Source: Pseudomonadota bacterium (lineage in GTDB: Bacteria; Myxococcota; Bradymonadia; UBA4248). Taken from it: a DNA stretch of 23,705 nucleotides. The notes below the pieces were generated by a model. The model had not been told where the DNA came from and did no database searches. It saw only the letters and a list, made by a program, of their open reading frames with translations. This document shows, piece by piece, positions 1 through 8,700 of the stretch. Position numbers and translations under genes: made by a program. Within the stretch, counting starts at the first letter, position 1, and each line of letters opens with the position of its first letter. The DNA is taken from the NCBI GenBank assembly GCA_017613855.1, contig JAGACY010000167.1:1-23705 (forward strand). The letters are read 5' to 3'.

Positions 1-31
1 CCATGGCATTGGCTTGAGTGGCTAGTGAACC

Positions 32-670
32 CTATTGAAAATGCAATTCATTCAAGGATTGGATTTCCCAATCGACATCCTTCCCTGAGTCTACTGTACA
101 ATGCAACGATTCTGGACGGCGGATGCGCGCTGTTTTCATGCCGATTTCTTTGGCACCGGCAAAATCCTTTTTGGGATTATCGCCGACATAGAGGCAATTT
201 TCATAAGGTGTATTGAGCGTATAGGCCATCAGCTGAAAGGCCGCCGGTGCCGGTTTGGGGGCACAGGTTTCCTGTGTAAAGATTGGGCATTCGATCCATG
301 GCATCAATCCGAGTGCACGGAATTTGGAACGCTGGGATTGTATCGGCCCATCTGATATCAATCCCGTTCTGAGTCGTGTCGTACAAATGAGTTCAAGCGC
401 ATCGGGGCACAGGGAAATATGGGGGATGTGCGTTCTGTAAAGCTCGACGAGCGTTCTTGTATCCTGTTCGATGGAGGGAAACGTTTCCCGAGCCAGATCA
501 AACGTGTTGCCTCTGACACCTTCGAGAAATCTGGCCCAGCAAAATGCGCCGAATTCAGGGCATGCAATGGCTTCGCCAACTGCATAAAACCCCGAACGGA
601 CATAGTCGCGCTCCAGGTAGAGTGTGTCATCCATGTCGAAAATAATGGCTTGTATTGCGTCGAGCATCAT
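32..670 (-). CDS. HAD-superfamily hydrolase (probable small-molecule phosphatase)
   Basis: A 212-residue cytoplasmic protein with the full haloacid dehalogenase signature. Motif I is FDMDDTLY (nucleophile Asp12, acid/base Asp14), motif II is the Ser in LISDG (Ser106), motif III is Lys139 in APKPAP, and motif IV is GDNPKKD (Asp164, Asp169). A helical stretch between motifs I and II fits a small C1 cap, as in subfamily I phosphatases and phosphoglycolate phosphatase-like enzymes. The substrate cannot be read from sequence. It begins 33 bases after galT on the same strand, so the two are probably co-transcribed and a sugar-phosphate or nucleotide substrate is plausible (inference). Two adjacent ATG codons (670 and 667) could start translation, and neither has a strong Shine-Dalgarno sequence. 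The length is normal for the family, with no sign of damage. Confidence 0.9.
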   Translation of the reverse strand: MMLDAIQAIIFDMDDTLYLERDYVRSGFYAVGEAIACPEFGAFCWARFLEGVRGNTFDLARETFPSIEQDTRTLVELYRTHIPHISLCPDALELICTTRLRTGLISDGPIQSQRSKFRALGLMPWIECPIFTQETCAPKPAPAAFQLMAYTLNTPYENCLYVGDNPKKDFAGAKEIGMKTARIRRPESLHCTVDSGKDVDWEIQSLNELHFQ

Positions 671-703
671 ATCTGATTTTCAGTTATTTTCGGAAATGCC
701 GGA

Positions 704-1714
704 TTATTCCAAGCCTTTGAGCGTATCGACGACGTTGCGCAATTCGAGTGCATTGGCTTCGGGCAGGGATGGGTTGATATAGATATTGGAACCAATTTCA
801 AATCCGGCGGTTTTGCTCAGCCTCGGAATAATCGAGATATACCAGTGATAATCCGCATCTTCAGTATAAACCGGGGCAGATCGGATGACAAAATTAAAAT
901 CGGGATAGTTGAGGAGCTTTTCCTGAGATTTGAGCACATAGTAGAGAATATCGGCCAAAGCAGGTATTTGATTGTCACTGAGACGGCCAAAATGTGCATG
1001 GTGTTCGAGCGGGAAAATCCAGGTATGAAAACTGGAGAGTGCCGCGTATGGCAAAAAGGAAACAAAGTGCTCATTTCGATAAATTATGCGCGTATTTTGA
1101 GCAATTTCCTGAGCAACCATGTCACACATCAGGCAGGTATGGTGATCCATGAGGTAATTCTTGGTGACATTGAGACGCCCCTGGATTTGTCCGGAAATAA
1201 TGGGGGTGGCAATGAGCTGTGAATGGGGATGAATGATCGAGGAGCCTGCTTTTTCGCCGTTATTCTTAAAGAGAATGATATGTTTGACGCGCGGATCCCG
1301 TTCATGTGTGCGATAGCGTTCGCGGTAGGCTTCGATGATTGATTCAATATCGCTGAAACTCAGATCCGTGATGCCCCGGTCATGATAGGGGGAGTCGATA
1401 ATGACTTCGTGAATGCCAAAACCATCAATTTTGGGTTTGAAAAAATTACCGCTCACCGTGGGCTGCAAATCTTCCTGCAGTGCAGGGAATTTGTTTTTTA
1501 TCACGCGCGTTTGCCAGCCGCCGCCGGGGCGTGGAATGCGCGCCACTTCGGCTGCTGTGGCGGCTTCGTTGCCGGGGCAGAAGGGACAGGTTGGATCGAG
1601 CTTGGGCAGCATGGCTCTGGGAATGGTCTGCGCAAACTCCATCGGGCGCTTGGCGCGTTCGGTTGCAATGATAACCCATTCCTGTGTGAGAATATTGTAT
1701 CTGAATTCGGGCAT
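704..1714 (-). CDS. galT: Galactose-1-phosphate uridylyltransferase, type 1
   Basis: A 336-residue enzyme of the Leloir pathway (UDP-glucose + galactose-1-phosphate to glucose-1-phosphate + UDP-galactose). The zinc ligands of the E. coli enzyme are matched by Cys43 and Cys46 in CPFCPGNE, His111 in SPYHDRG and His162. The active-site motif HPHSQ puts the nucleophilic histidine at His164. The second HIT-fold half ends with YHWYISIIPRLS. The E. coli protein has 348 residues, so this one is full length. In the C-terminal half the usual HWH triad reads HWY, as in some relatives active on other nucleotide sugars, so an ADP-glucose phosphorylase-like activity is not excluded. No galK or galE lies in the window; the only apparent partner is the HAD phosphatase downstream. 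The ribosome-binding site upstream of 1714 is weak. Confidence 0.93.
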   Translation of the reverse strand: MPEFRYNILTQEWVIIATERAKRPMEFAQTIPRAMLPKLDPTCPFCPGNEAATAAEVARIPRPGGGWQTRVIKNKFPALQEDLQPTVSGNFFKPKIDGFGIHEVIIDSPYHDRGITDLSFSDIESIIEAYRERYRTHERDPRVKHIILFKNNGEKAGSSIIHPHSQLIATPIISGQIQGRLNVTKNYLMDHHTCLMCDMVAQEIAQNTRIIYRNEHFVSFLPYAALSSFHTWIFPLEHHAHFGRLSDNQIPALADILYYVLKSQEKLLNYPDFNFVIRSAPVYTEDADYHWYISIIPRLSKTAGFEIGSNIYINPSLPEANALELRNVVDTLKGLE

Positions 1715-1780
1715 GTTTTAACTCAAAGATGAGGTGCGGATGCGAAAGTCTGCGCTGGGTACGCGGCTTTCTTCGTTCCT

Positions 1781-1808
1781 GAGCAGTAACACGGATGGGT
1801 TACTGCTC
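1781..1808. repeat. Inverted repeat (10-bp stem) between galT and the decayed phosphatase
   Basis: GAGCAGTAAC, an 8-base loop, then GTTACTGCTC: a perfect 10-bp stem. It lies 17 bases beyond the end of the minus-strand fragment ending at 1825 and upstream of galT. No T-run follows on either strand, so it is not a standard intrinsic terminator. It may mark the 3' end of the phosphatase transcript or act in the galT leader. Confidence 0.55.
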
Positions 1809-1824
1809 AATTGCTGTCCCTCAC

Positions 1825-2121
1825 TTACTCAAAAATGACCATCTCGTCAAAGGCACGTCCGTAAATTTCATGATCGTTTTTTTTGTCCATGTCATCACGC
1901 CATATAACGACTGACTGGCCGGCATCGGTACAGGCCATCGCAGGCTGGTCCTGCTGACCTTTGGTAATCGCATTGATAACAGGAATCTTGGCTTCGAAAT
2001 CAAACGTCTCCGGATCGATTTGTAAATAAGCTCTGCGTTTGATATCAAATTCGTAAGTCTTGTTATTCTCATTATGGCTTTGTGCAGTCCATGCAAATAA
2101 GGCCTCTCCATTTGAGTTCAC
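1825..2121 (-). pseudogene. 3' remnant of the decayed surface phosphatase: two propeller-like repeats
   Basis: An open frame of 98 codons that can begin only at a GTG (2121-2119) overlapping the TGA that ends the upstream phosphatase frame. There is no Shine-Dalgarno sequence of its own. Read upstream, the frame stays open for about ten codons (2122-2151, including SSCVNSNG) before a stop. The peptide holds two copies of one module: Cys-x(2,3)-Gly-x-(A/S)-(L/V)-x-x-Trp, about 20-30 polar residues, then (D/E)-I-x-x-R-A-(Y/F). This pattern, CVNSNGEALFAWT...DIKRRAY and CTDAGQSVVIWRD...EIYGRAF, resembles the blades of secreted beta-propeller-type repeat proteins. I read it as the C-terminal end of the same or a neighbouring secreted protein, brought out of frame by a deletion near 2120-2150. 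Product, if any, unknown. Confidence 0.65.
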
Positions 2122-3371
2122 GCATGATGATCCGGGTATTTTTTGATTAACTCATTCGCCCAGCAGATGACATCCTGTCGCGGCGCATATTCGAGGGCGA
2201 GTATGAGGAATTTTAGTTCACCTACCGTAAATGTGATGTACGAGTTGCCCGGATACGGGGAAGCATGGTACCAGCTCTTATCTTCGAAACGATTCATTCC
2301 GAAATACGTCTCAAATAAAGAACGATCGCGGCTGTACACACTGTTTTTCAATCCACAGTACGGCCTGGTGTCGCTGTAGAGCATGCCGCGATAGTCGTGA
2401 TTACCTGTCGATACCGTGTAGGGAATTGTCGATTCTTCAAGTTTTTTATGGGCATAATCGGCGAGTTGCCATTCCACTTCCTGATTGTCATCGGTGATAT
2501 CACCCAGGTGAATAGCGGCTTTTATGTTTTCTGTTTTCTCGTTATCTCTAATCCATTCCATCTGACGGGTATAGAGATTTTCTTCTGCCTTGCACTCCCG
2601 ATCATAGCCGCAGTCTCTGGTATATCCTTGTGTGTCCGGGATTAATATGATGGAGAATGGCTTGCAATTCTCGCTATTTTCATCGCCGCATGCGTACATG
2701 CACGCGTTCTTTTCGGGGTTACAATGCTGTAGTTCGCCGCACGTCGTTTGTTTCCATATCGGGCAAGTGCCATCCGGATTCTCAACACATTCGTTTATGA
2801 CGGACGTATCATGATCGACGCATGCCTTATCTCCGATAGTGCATGCACCCGGGCATTCTTCGACGCATTCAAATCCCGTCGATGCATCGCAGTGATACCC
2901 TTCCTGGCATCCTTCTGCCGGGCATTGCTTTTCGGGCTGTGTGTCTTCGACGCATTCAAATCCCGTCGATGCATTGCAGTGCCAGCCGTCCTGGCATCCT
3001 TCCGGCGGACATTGCTTTTGTGGCTGCGTATCTTCGATGCATTCAAATCCCGTCGATGCATTGCAGCGATACCCTTCCTCGCATCCCTCTGCCGGACACT
3101 GCTTTCCGGGTTGTGCGTTCTCGATGCATTCAAATCCCGTCGATGCGTTGCAGCGATAACCTTCCTGGCATCCTTCTGCCGGGCATCGCTTCCCGGTTTC
3201 TGTGTCTTTGGCACATTCAAATCCTGTCGATTCACTGCAGTGATAACCGGGATCACAGCTTTCTGGACAGACTTTTTCTTCCTTTTTGTTGCCCGAACTG
3301 TCATCGCATGATGTCAAAAAGGGAACGGATAAACAGCAGGAGAGCATACAGATTACAGTTCATTTAAACAT
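2118..3371 (-). pseudogene. Decayed Cys-rich lipoprotein metallophosphatase, N-terminal part
   Basis: The ribosome-binding site AGAGGAAA precedes an ATG at 3371, which reads Met-Phe-Lys and then TGA. Past that stop the same frame gives TVICMLSCCLSVPFLTSC, the hydrophobic core and lipobox (LTSC) of a lipoprotein signal peptide. A single nonsense change (for example CGA to TGA) therefore seems to have split the signal sequence. The remaining open frame can start only at ATG 3347, without positive residues. Numbered from there: five 29-residue Cys modules (residues 27-165), more Cys-rich linker, then a calcineurin-like domain with DTQ (238-240), GD (282-283) and GNHD (315-318). The frame ends soon after WANELIKKYPDHHA, before the later His and GHxH metal ligands. 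Catalysis is thus very unlikely. An alternative is a sequencing or assembly error. Confidence 0.8.
2840..3275. repeat. Coding tandem repeat, 87-bp unit, five copies
   Basis: The 20-mer (or near variant) CGACGCATTCAAATCCCGTC begins at 2861, 2948, 3035, 3122 and 3209, an exact 87-bp spacing. On the minus strand each unit encodes 29 residues of the form CPAEGCQEGYxCxASTGFEC plus an acidic linker ending in Gln/Arg, with four cysteines per unit. The copies are close at DNA level and the outermost (3209) is the most diverged, which suggests recent internal expansion. Confidence 0.9.
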
Positions 3372-3535
3372 ATTTCCTCTTGGATTGGGTTACGGAGGGA
3401 CAAACAATGACATAGGTTATGATTGTTTTTATACATTAAACAAGGCGTTTTTTATGTGACGTGCAGCGCTTACCGGGGAACACGCCTTCGTACCAAAGTT
3501 AAATGCGACAGCCCTGATAAATAACGCCAAATTCC

Positions 3536-3565
3536 TTGCAGACATGCCTCATTGCAAGGTATGAT
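3536..3565 (+). promoter_or_regulatory. Candidate sigma-70-type promoter for the 3618 lipoprotein gene
   Basis: TTGCAG (3536-3541), an 18-bp spacer, and TATGAT (3560-3565), about 50 bases before the GTG start. The -10 context AAGGTATGATA resembles CAGGTATGATA near 9393, upstream of vWA gene B. This is a consensus match only. Confidence 0.4.
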
Positions 3566-3617
3566 AGATCACAAGTTTGATGCATTTGTTTCAGCTGCAA
3601 ATGATAGGAGAAAGCCA

Positions 3618-5294
3618 GTGAAAATCGGGACCATACGTACAATGACAATAGTTTTGGCGGCCGGGATTTTGATGAGTGGGTGCGATGCCTTGAACGATAT
3701 GCTCAAACGACGTTCATCAAGTAGCGAGGATGGCCGTACTCCTGAGGAAATAGAGGGATTCTTTGTCGATGAAGATGGCAATTCGCGTTTGCTGCCTCCG
3801 GATGATTTACAGCAGCGCCGCGGCAAAGAGGTAACGACCAAAGAACTCTCGAATGAAGGTGCATCCTCGGCTACAGGGCAAGGGTGGATCAATAAGACTT
3901 CTTCGAAAGCGGGTTCTTTTTTGCTCGCCTCTCCCAGCAAAGCCGGAACGATCGGCGGCGATATGATTCGGCGCATTGATTTGTCAGGATCGATCAAAGA
4001 ATTTGATTACGATAGTGATTTGAAAGGGGTTCAGGGGGCATACATTTATGTTCCCGATGAAATGCGCGAGGCTGTTCCTAGCAAATATATTGATGCGGAT
4101 GGATTGTTCAGCGGCATCATCTGTGCACTGGTTCCGGGGCCGGACAAGACCATCGTTGCATTGGCCGGCGGTTCAGAAGGCGGCGTTGGGTTTGTGATCA
4201 ATCCCTACGAAGAAGCCAATGCGTTTACACCGCTGCAGGCCTTTAAAATGCCATACGCCGGCAATCCCTGCCGTGCCGTGTACTCCGAAGCCAACAAAAA
4301 AATGTATATCATCGATGTTGCCAGAACCGAGTCGCATGCCGGCCAGGAGGGCGTCTTTGTGGCCGACATGTACCTGGATAAACGCGGATCGATTGCAACA
4401 TTTTATTCGTTTGATCCCAAATATCGCATCAATTCCCATTCGATGAACAATTTCCAGGGCATAGAGCTTTACAAGGACATGCTCTATCTGCTTTCGGGGA
4501 ATGGCCGGTTCGATTCGGAATGGGATGCCGTCGTTTATTCGGTGCCCATCAATAAAGCCGGTGAGCCTTTGTTCGAACAGCTCAAGTATACGAGAACGAA
4601 CAATCCGATCGTACGTACGGATGGATGCGCCATCAGCAGCTGGAATCTTGGCGCGATTGCGATCGTCGAGCAAAAGGACAAGGCCATTTTGCTGACTTCG
4701 GGCACAAAAGCCGTTATTGCCTGGGAAATTCAGGATGGCGGTGAGCTTAAGAAGATCGATTTGAATGAAAAACGTCCTGGGGTTCAGGGCATTAATCTCG
4801 AAGACAACGGACAGGGCGGGCTGAAATTTGAGTTTTCACCCGACGGCAAAGCTCTGTATCTGCTGCCGCATTGCCGATCCAATCAGAATAAGGTCAAAAT
4901 CGGCAACAGCCTCGATATGCTTGCCTTCAATATTACAGCGCTTTCTGTTCCGGATTTGCAGGAAGAGTCTCCGGTAGATATCGCCTACCGCAATTTGCTG
5001 ACTTCGCTTAAAGATGCCGCCTATCGTCCGCAGTTTTCGATGAATACGCGGGATTTTGCTGTTGGAACCAACCATATCGCGGTTTTGGGGTCATCGGCAT
5101 CGAATTTGTCCGGACTTGGGGCCGGGGCGGATGTGAGTATTATTGACCGATCCAAGCGAACGAACATTTCCTTCAATATGCCCAAGGATATGCGCAAAGC
5201 TCACGAAACGCACTATGGCTTTAAACTTGCCAAGGATGATCCCAAATTTGGAAATGCCGAACTGAATTCACATGCCGTGATTTGGATTCCATAA
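3618..5294 (+). CDS. Lipoprotein of unknown function, possibly a beta-propeller
   Basis: I place the start at GTG 3618 because AGGAG (3606-3610) sits seven bases before it, and the peptide from there is a proper lipoprotein signal: basic start (VKIGTIR), hydrophobic core, lipobox LMSGC with Cys22. The open frame continues 22 codons upstream but without signal features. The mature protein (558 residues in all) starts with a polar, low-complexity linker, then about 480 residues of alternating short beta-like stretches with phrases such as FSPDGKALYLLP, GLFSGIICALVPGPDKTIVAL and KKMYIIDVARTE, typical of propeller-forming secreted proteins. No catalytic motif is visible. It is expected on a membrane facing the periplasm or outside. 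It is transcribed divergently from the broken phosphatase. Function unknown. Confidence 0.85.
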   Translation: MKIGTIRTMTIVLAAGILMSGCDALNDMLKRRSSSSEDGRTPEEIEGFFVDEDGNSRLLPPDDLQQRRGKEVTTKELSNEGASSATGQGWINKTSSKAGSFLLASPSKAGTIGGDMIRRIDLSGSIKEFDYDSDLKGVQGAYIYVPDEMREAVPSKYIDADGLFSGIICALVPGPDKTIVALAGGSEGGVGFVINPYEEANAFTPLQAFKMPYAGNPCRAVYSEANKKMYIIDVARTESHAGQEGVFVADMYLDKRGSIATFYSFDPKYRINSHSMNNFQGIELYKDMLYLLSGNGRFDSEWDAVVYSVPINKAGEPLFEQLKYTRTNNPIVRTDGCAISSWNLGAIAIVEQKDKAILLTSGTKAVIAWEIQDGGELKKIDLNEKRPGVQGINLEDNGQGGLKFEFSPDGKALYLLPHCRSNQNKVKIGNSLDMLAFNITALSVPDLQEESPVDIAYRNLLTSLKDAAYRPQFSMNTRDFAVGTNHIAVLGSSASNLSGLGAGADVSIIDRSKRTNISFNMPKDMRKAHETHYGFKLAKDDPKFGNAELNSHAVIWIP

Positions 5295-5326
5295 TTGACG
5301 GTATTTCCGATATTTTCTTTTTGTGG

Positions 5327-5373
5327 CAGGGGGCCGAGCCCCCTGCGGCGCTATTTGCAAAGCAAATACGCGC
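5327..5373. repeat. Two intergenic hairpins (REP-like modules) after the lipoprotein gene
   Basis: The first is CAGGGGG, 5-base loop, CCCCCTG (5327-5345). The second (5348-5373) is built around TATTTGC, AAA, GCAAATA. The second has the same layout as the third hairpin of the 93-bp element (TTCGC-AAA-GCGAA) and as a hairpin at 20892-20926 (TATTCGGC-AAA-GCCGAATA), so these are modules of one repeat family. They lie 30-80 bases past the stop of the lipoprotein gene and could act as a 3' end barrier, but lack a T-run. Confidence 0.65.
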
Positions 5374-5410
5374 CTACCCCCGTATGCAGGGCCCATTGCA
5401 ATCGTTTTTA

Positions 5411-5472
5411 GAGCTTTGAAATTTGAGCTTTGAGGGCAAAAAAACATCTCTAAGCTCCAGGCTCCAAGCTTA
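5411..5472. repeat. Heptamer repeat cluster
   Basis: In register, 5412 onward reads AGCTTTG, AAATTTG, AGCTTTG, and 5452-5472 reads AAGCTCC, AGGCTCC, AAGCTTA. These 7-base units match the period of the larger repeat tracts at 17306-17760. Noncoding, between the lipoprotein gene and vWA gene A. Confidence 0.55.
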
Positions 5473-5481
5473 TCCATACGC

Positions 5482-5510
5482 TTGTCATACAAAGCCTTTT
5501 TTTTTACTAT
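5482..5510 (+). promoter_or_regulatory. Candidate promoter in the leader region of vWA gene A
   Basis: TTGTCA (5482-5487), a 17-bp T-rich spacer, TACTAT (5505-5510). It lies about 275 bases before the gene A start, so the transcript would carry a long leader including the triple-hairpin element. The rest of 5511-5655 is AT-rich and holds only a GGGGGGAGG followed by a two-codon frame (ATG TCA TAA at 5618). Confidence 0.35.
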
Positions 5511-5655
5511 TCTTCAATGATAGCTATGGATTTTTTTTTATGAATTTATACATTAATTAATTGTATTACACCCCATAGAAAGGTCTTAAAAAGAAGGTTT
5601 TAGGGGGGAGGTATTCGATGTCATAAAGAACATGATCTGGATGCGTTTGGGGTGG

Positions 5656-5749
5656 CTGCGGCGTATGGCGCAGCCATAGCCGCAGCGTCCGGCCGTGCCG
5701 TCAGGCAGGCCGGAGCGTTCCGCGTATTCGCAAAGCGAAAAGCGGACGG
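5656..5749. repeat. Triple-hairpin intergenic element, copy 1
   Basis: Three stem-loops in a row: 5656-5685 (CTGCGGCGTATGGC / GCCATAGCCGCAG, one bulged G), 5689-5713 (CCGGCC-G-TGCC, 4-base loop, GGCA-GGCCGG) and 5720-5745 (CCGC..TTCGC-AAA-GCGAA..GCGG). Near-identical copies lie at 12598 and 15708. It ends 25 bases before the ribosome-binding site of gene A. The sequence keeps an open frame into gene A, which falsely lengthens that gene by 30 codons. Confidence 0.9.
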
Positions 5750-5784
5750 ATCCGATCACATTTAATTATTTCCCGGAGGTCGAC

Positions 5785-8700
5785 ATGTCTAAGAAAAGCT
5801 TATTAATGGCAGCTGTTTTGGGGATCCTTTCGTTTTATGGTTGTGGCGATGAAACGTCAAATCCTCCGCAAAAGGAGAATGGTTCGTGCCTTACCAATAA
5901 AGACTGCGATTCCGGTATTTGTCTCATCAATGGGAAGTGCGGAGTCTATGTCGGAGTGGGAGAAACCTGCGATGATACCAATGTCTGCGAAACGGGGTAC
6001 AAATGTGAAAATGCCGTTTGTGTAGAGCTTCCGAAGGTCGAATGTCAGGAATCATCGGAATGTACTTCGAAGGTTTGTCTGACCGAAGGGGTTTGTGCTG
6101 AACTCGTGAATGTGGGTGAGACCTGCAGTCTTTCGCGTATATGCCCGAAGGACGCCAGCTGCGTTGAAGGCAGGTGTGTTGCTGGTGAAACGGGGGACGA
6201 TGGCTGCACGAAGAATGAGGAGTGCCCCGCGAATAACACTTGCGTCGAAGGCAAGTGTGTTGCTGGTGAACCAGCGGATGATGGCTGCAAGAAGAATGAG
6301 GAATGTCCGGAGGGCAAAGAATGTCAAGGCGGTAAATGTGTGACATCCTCAGGTGATTATACAGGGATTGCTTCTTATTCCCCCAGTGAGTTGGCTGATG
6401 CTTCTGCTTCATGTAAAAAGGCTGATGCATGCATGGATAACTCTGAGTGTACTAAAGGTGCCAATTATGCTGCCTGTGAATGTGCACAAGGGAGTGTCGC
6501 TTGCCAGACTTATCCAGCCTGTAAGGGCATAGGCGATTGTGTTTATGAATGTGAGGGTGACTATTGCTCTTGGCTTGCTTGTGCCAATTCTGAGGCATGC
6601 AGCGGTCCCGGTGTCTGTAATCCCGACAATTTGCCGGCCAATGAAGACGCCGATGCCGATGGCATTATGAATGGTATTGAAATTGCGAGTGGTCTCGATC
6701 CCTGTAATGCAGACACAGATGGCGATGGTGTGGTGGATGGGTTTGAGGATCTCAACCACGATGGCGTCTATCAACCAGATAGCGGCGAAACAGATCCCAA
6801 AGATCCCAACAGCAAGCGCGAGCCCAAGTCACAAGAGGGTATTCTTGTGATGGATGCCTGCAAGAGCAGTGAGGTTTTATCCGGCGGTACGACTGGTAAA
6901 TACAACCGCTTCCATCTCGCCAAAGCTACGGACAAAGGTTACAACTATTATCCCGATTTGGATTTGGCAGAGACGAGCATCATTCGTTTCGAAAGTGACA
7001 AAGTGGTCGGTTTCTTTGGATCGATTAACAATGTCATTGGTACCGGTCAGCAGGTATTGATGCATTCATTGGATAGCGGTTCATACGTCGAAAACTCTGC
7101 ATTCAAGGCTTCTGTGCCGCTGGCCTCATGGATGAGTGATAAAGAAGGTGAGGGATACAATAAGAATCTTCAGGTTGTTCCCGATCACACCGTCGACCGT
7201 TATAAATATGCAATTACGCCGAACGGCAAATCGCTGCAGGAAATTGCAGAGACCATTGCAATTAGATTCGAATCCAATGCGACACCCACATCCCACGTCG
7301 AGCCGACAGCCGCATACACCGGTAGTCTTAAGTGTACCGGCAATGCCACGCTGTACCTGGCCCGCTCTTCTTATGAAAATGGGCGTATTTACAGTGGTGC
7401 CATTACGTGTGACGATACGCTCAAAACAGCCGCAGTCGAAGCTCTGATGGATGATGTCCTGTCCGGTACGCTCGTTGCCCCAACACGCGATATCATGCCA
7501 GATGCACCTTCCGGGGGGTATCAGGCATATAGTGATTTTGTCTGCCAAATCGAGCCTTATGGTAATTCGTCGGGTAAAGCTGACTTCCTGTGGGTGATCG
7601 ATAATTCCGGGTCGATGGCCGACGAATTGGCAAACCTTTCCAAGACGGTTCAGCTGTTTGGTACAACCATGAAATCCTTCGGCATCGACTTCCGCGTCGG
7701 TGTTACCACCACGGATACCTATCTGCTCGATGAAGATCCCACGGCATATAAGGCTTATGATGAGGCAAACGATTATAAGATCGTCCTCGACAACTATACC
7801 TATCTGAATGGTGTCGGCTTCAAACAGCACAACGATACCCTCAAAGATTTCCGTGGCTTCCTGGATATTTTATCCAATGGCAAACTCGATGGCGGCAAAC
7901 AGAATGCCTTCACAAACGAAGTGACAAGAAACTCGAAATGCACTGCCAATGGCAAAAATTCCAAGAATATTTGCGGCTTTGGCTTTGAGGATGGCTTGAG
8001 AAGCGGCGTCTATACACTTTCGCGCGTCAACGTCAATCTCGAGGATGAAACCGCCCCCGATTACTACAGTGCAGAAGACAAAGCAAATTGGGACATCATC
8101 AAGAAGATCAAAGCTGGTGTAACCGACGGTGATGCCAAGAAATTGGCTCAGGTTTCTCTGGGCACAGAAGAAAACTCCCTTTTGTATGTCATTTGGGTTT
8201 CGGACGAAGAATCCCGTCAGTTTAAAGAGAAGCCCGAAATAGCTAAAATCAGTGATAGTAGGACTACCAACCCGGTCTTTGATAAATCCACCGGCGCCAT
8301 CTGCAAAACTGGTTATAAACTCGAAGGCAATACCATGCGTACGGGGGCAGGCGGTGCCGATTTGGCTGCCAGCGCATGCAACCCATCGATGAAAGAAACG
8401 TTGGATGAGCTCATTGCTGCTGGCCAGATTTCCGAAGATAGCTCGATGGAAGAACTTGAGGCGGTTTATCCTGAATATGCTGATATGCTGAAATACTACA
8501 TTAAGCAGTATCATAACTTTGCACAGAACAGAGAAATCGTCGGTTTTGCTTTCGTCGGTGATACCGGGCGTAATAATGGTGGTTTCTGCAAAGAACTCGC
8601 CGTTTGTAAAGATTCCGATTGTACGAAGAAAGATACCGATGGCAGCTGTCTGGAATGCACCAATTGGGATTACAACAATGCGGCTGCGACGGTGGGGGCC

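Noticed and set aside
2840..3275. CRISPR array from 87-bp regular spacing
   Set aside because: The repeats are coding, in frame, and the between-repeat sequence is itself conserved.
3360..3362. TGA read as selenocysteine or another recoded codon
   Set aside because: It sits three codons after the start, no hairpin of the needed type was seen just after it, and the downstream domain is truncated as well, which favours gene decay.
2748..3367. Long plus-strand frames over the 87-bp repeats
   Set aside because: They are antisense to the Cys-module coding repeats and simply inherit the period; no ribosome-binding site or recognisable product.
5695..5784. N-terminal extension of vWA gene A (30 codons), with similar ones before gene C and at 15747
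   Set aside because: These codons are the open frame through the triple-hairpin repeat; the signal peptide and ribosome-binding site place the real starts at 5785 and 12727, and the frame at 15747 leads to no gene.
7126..8514. Long minus-strand frames opposite vWA gene A
   Set aside because: They are codon-bias shadows of the plus-strand gene, without starts, signals or family motifs.
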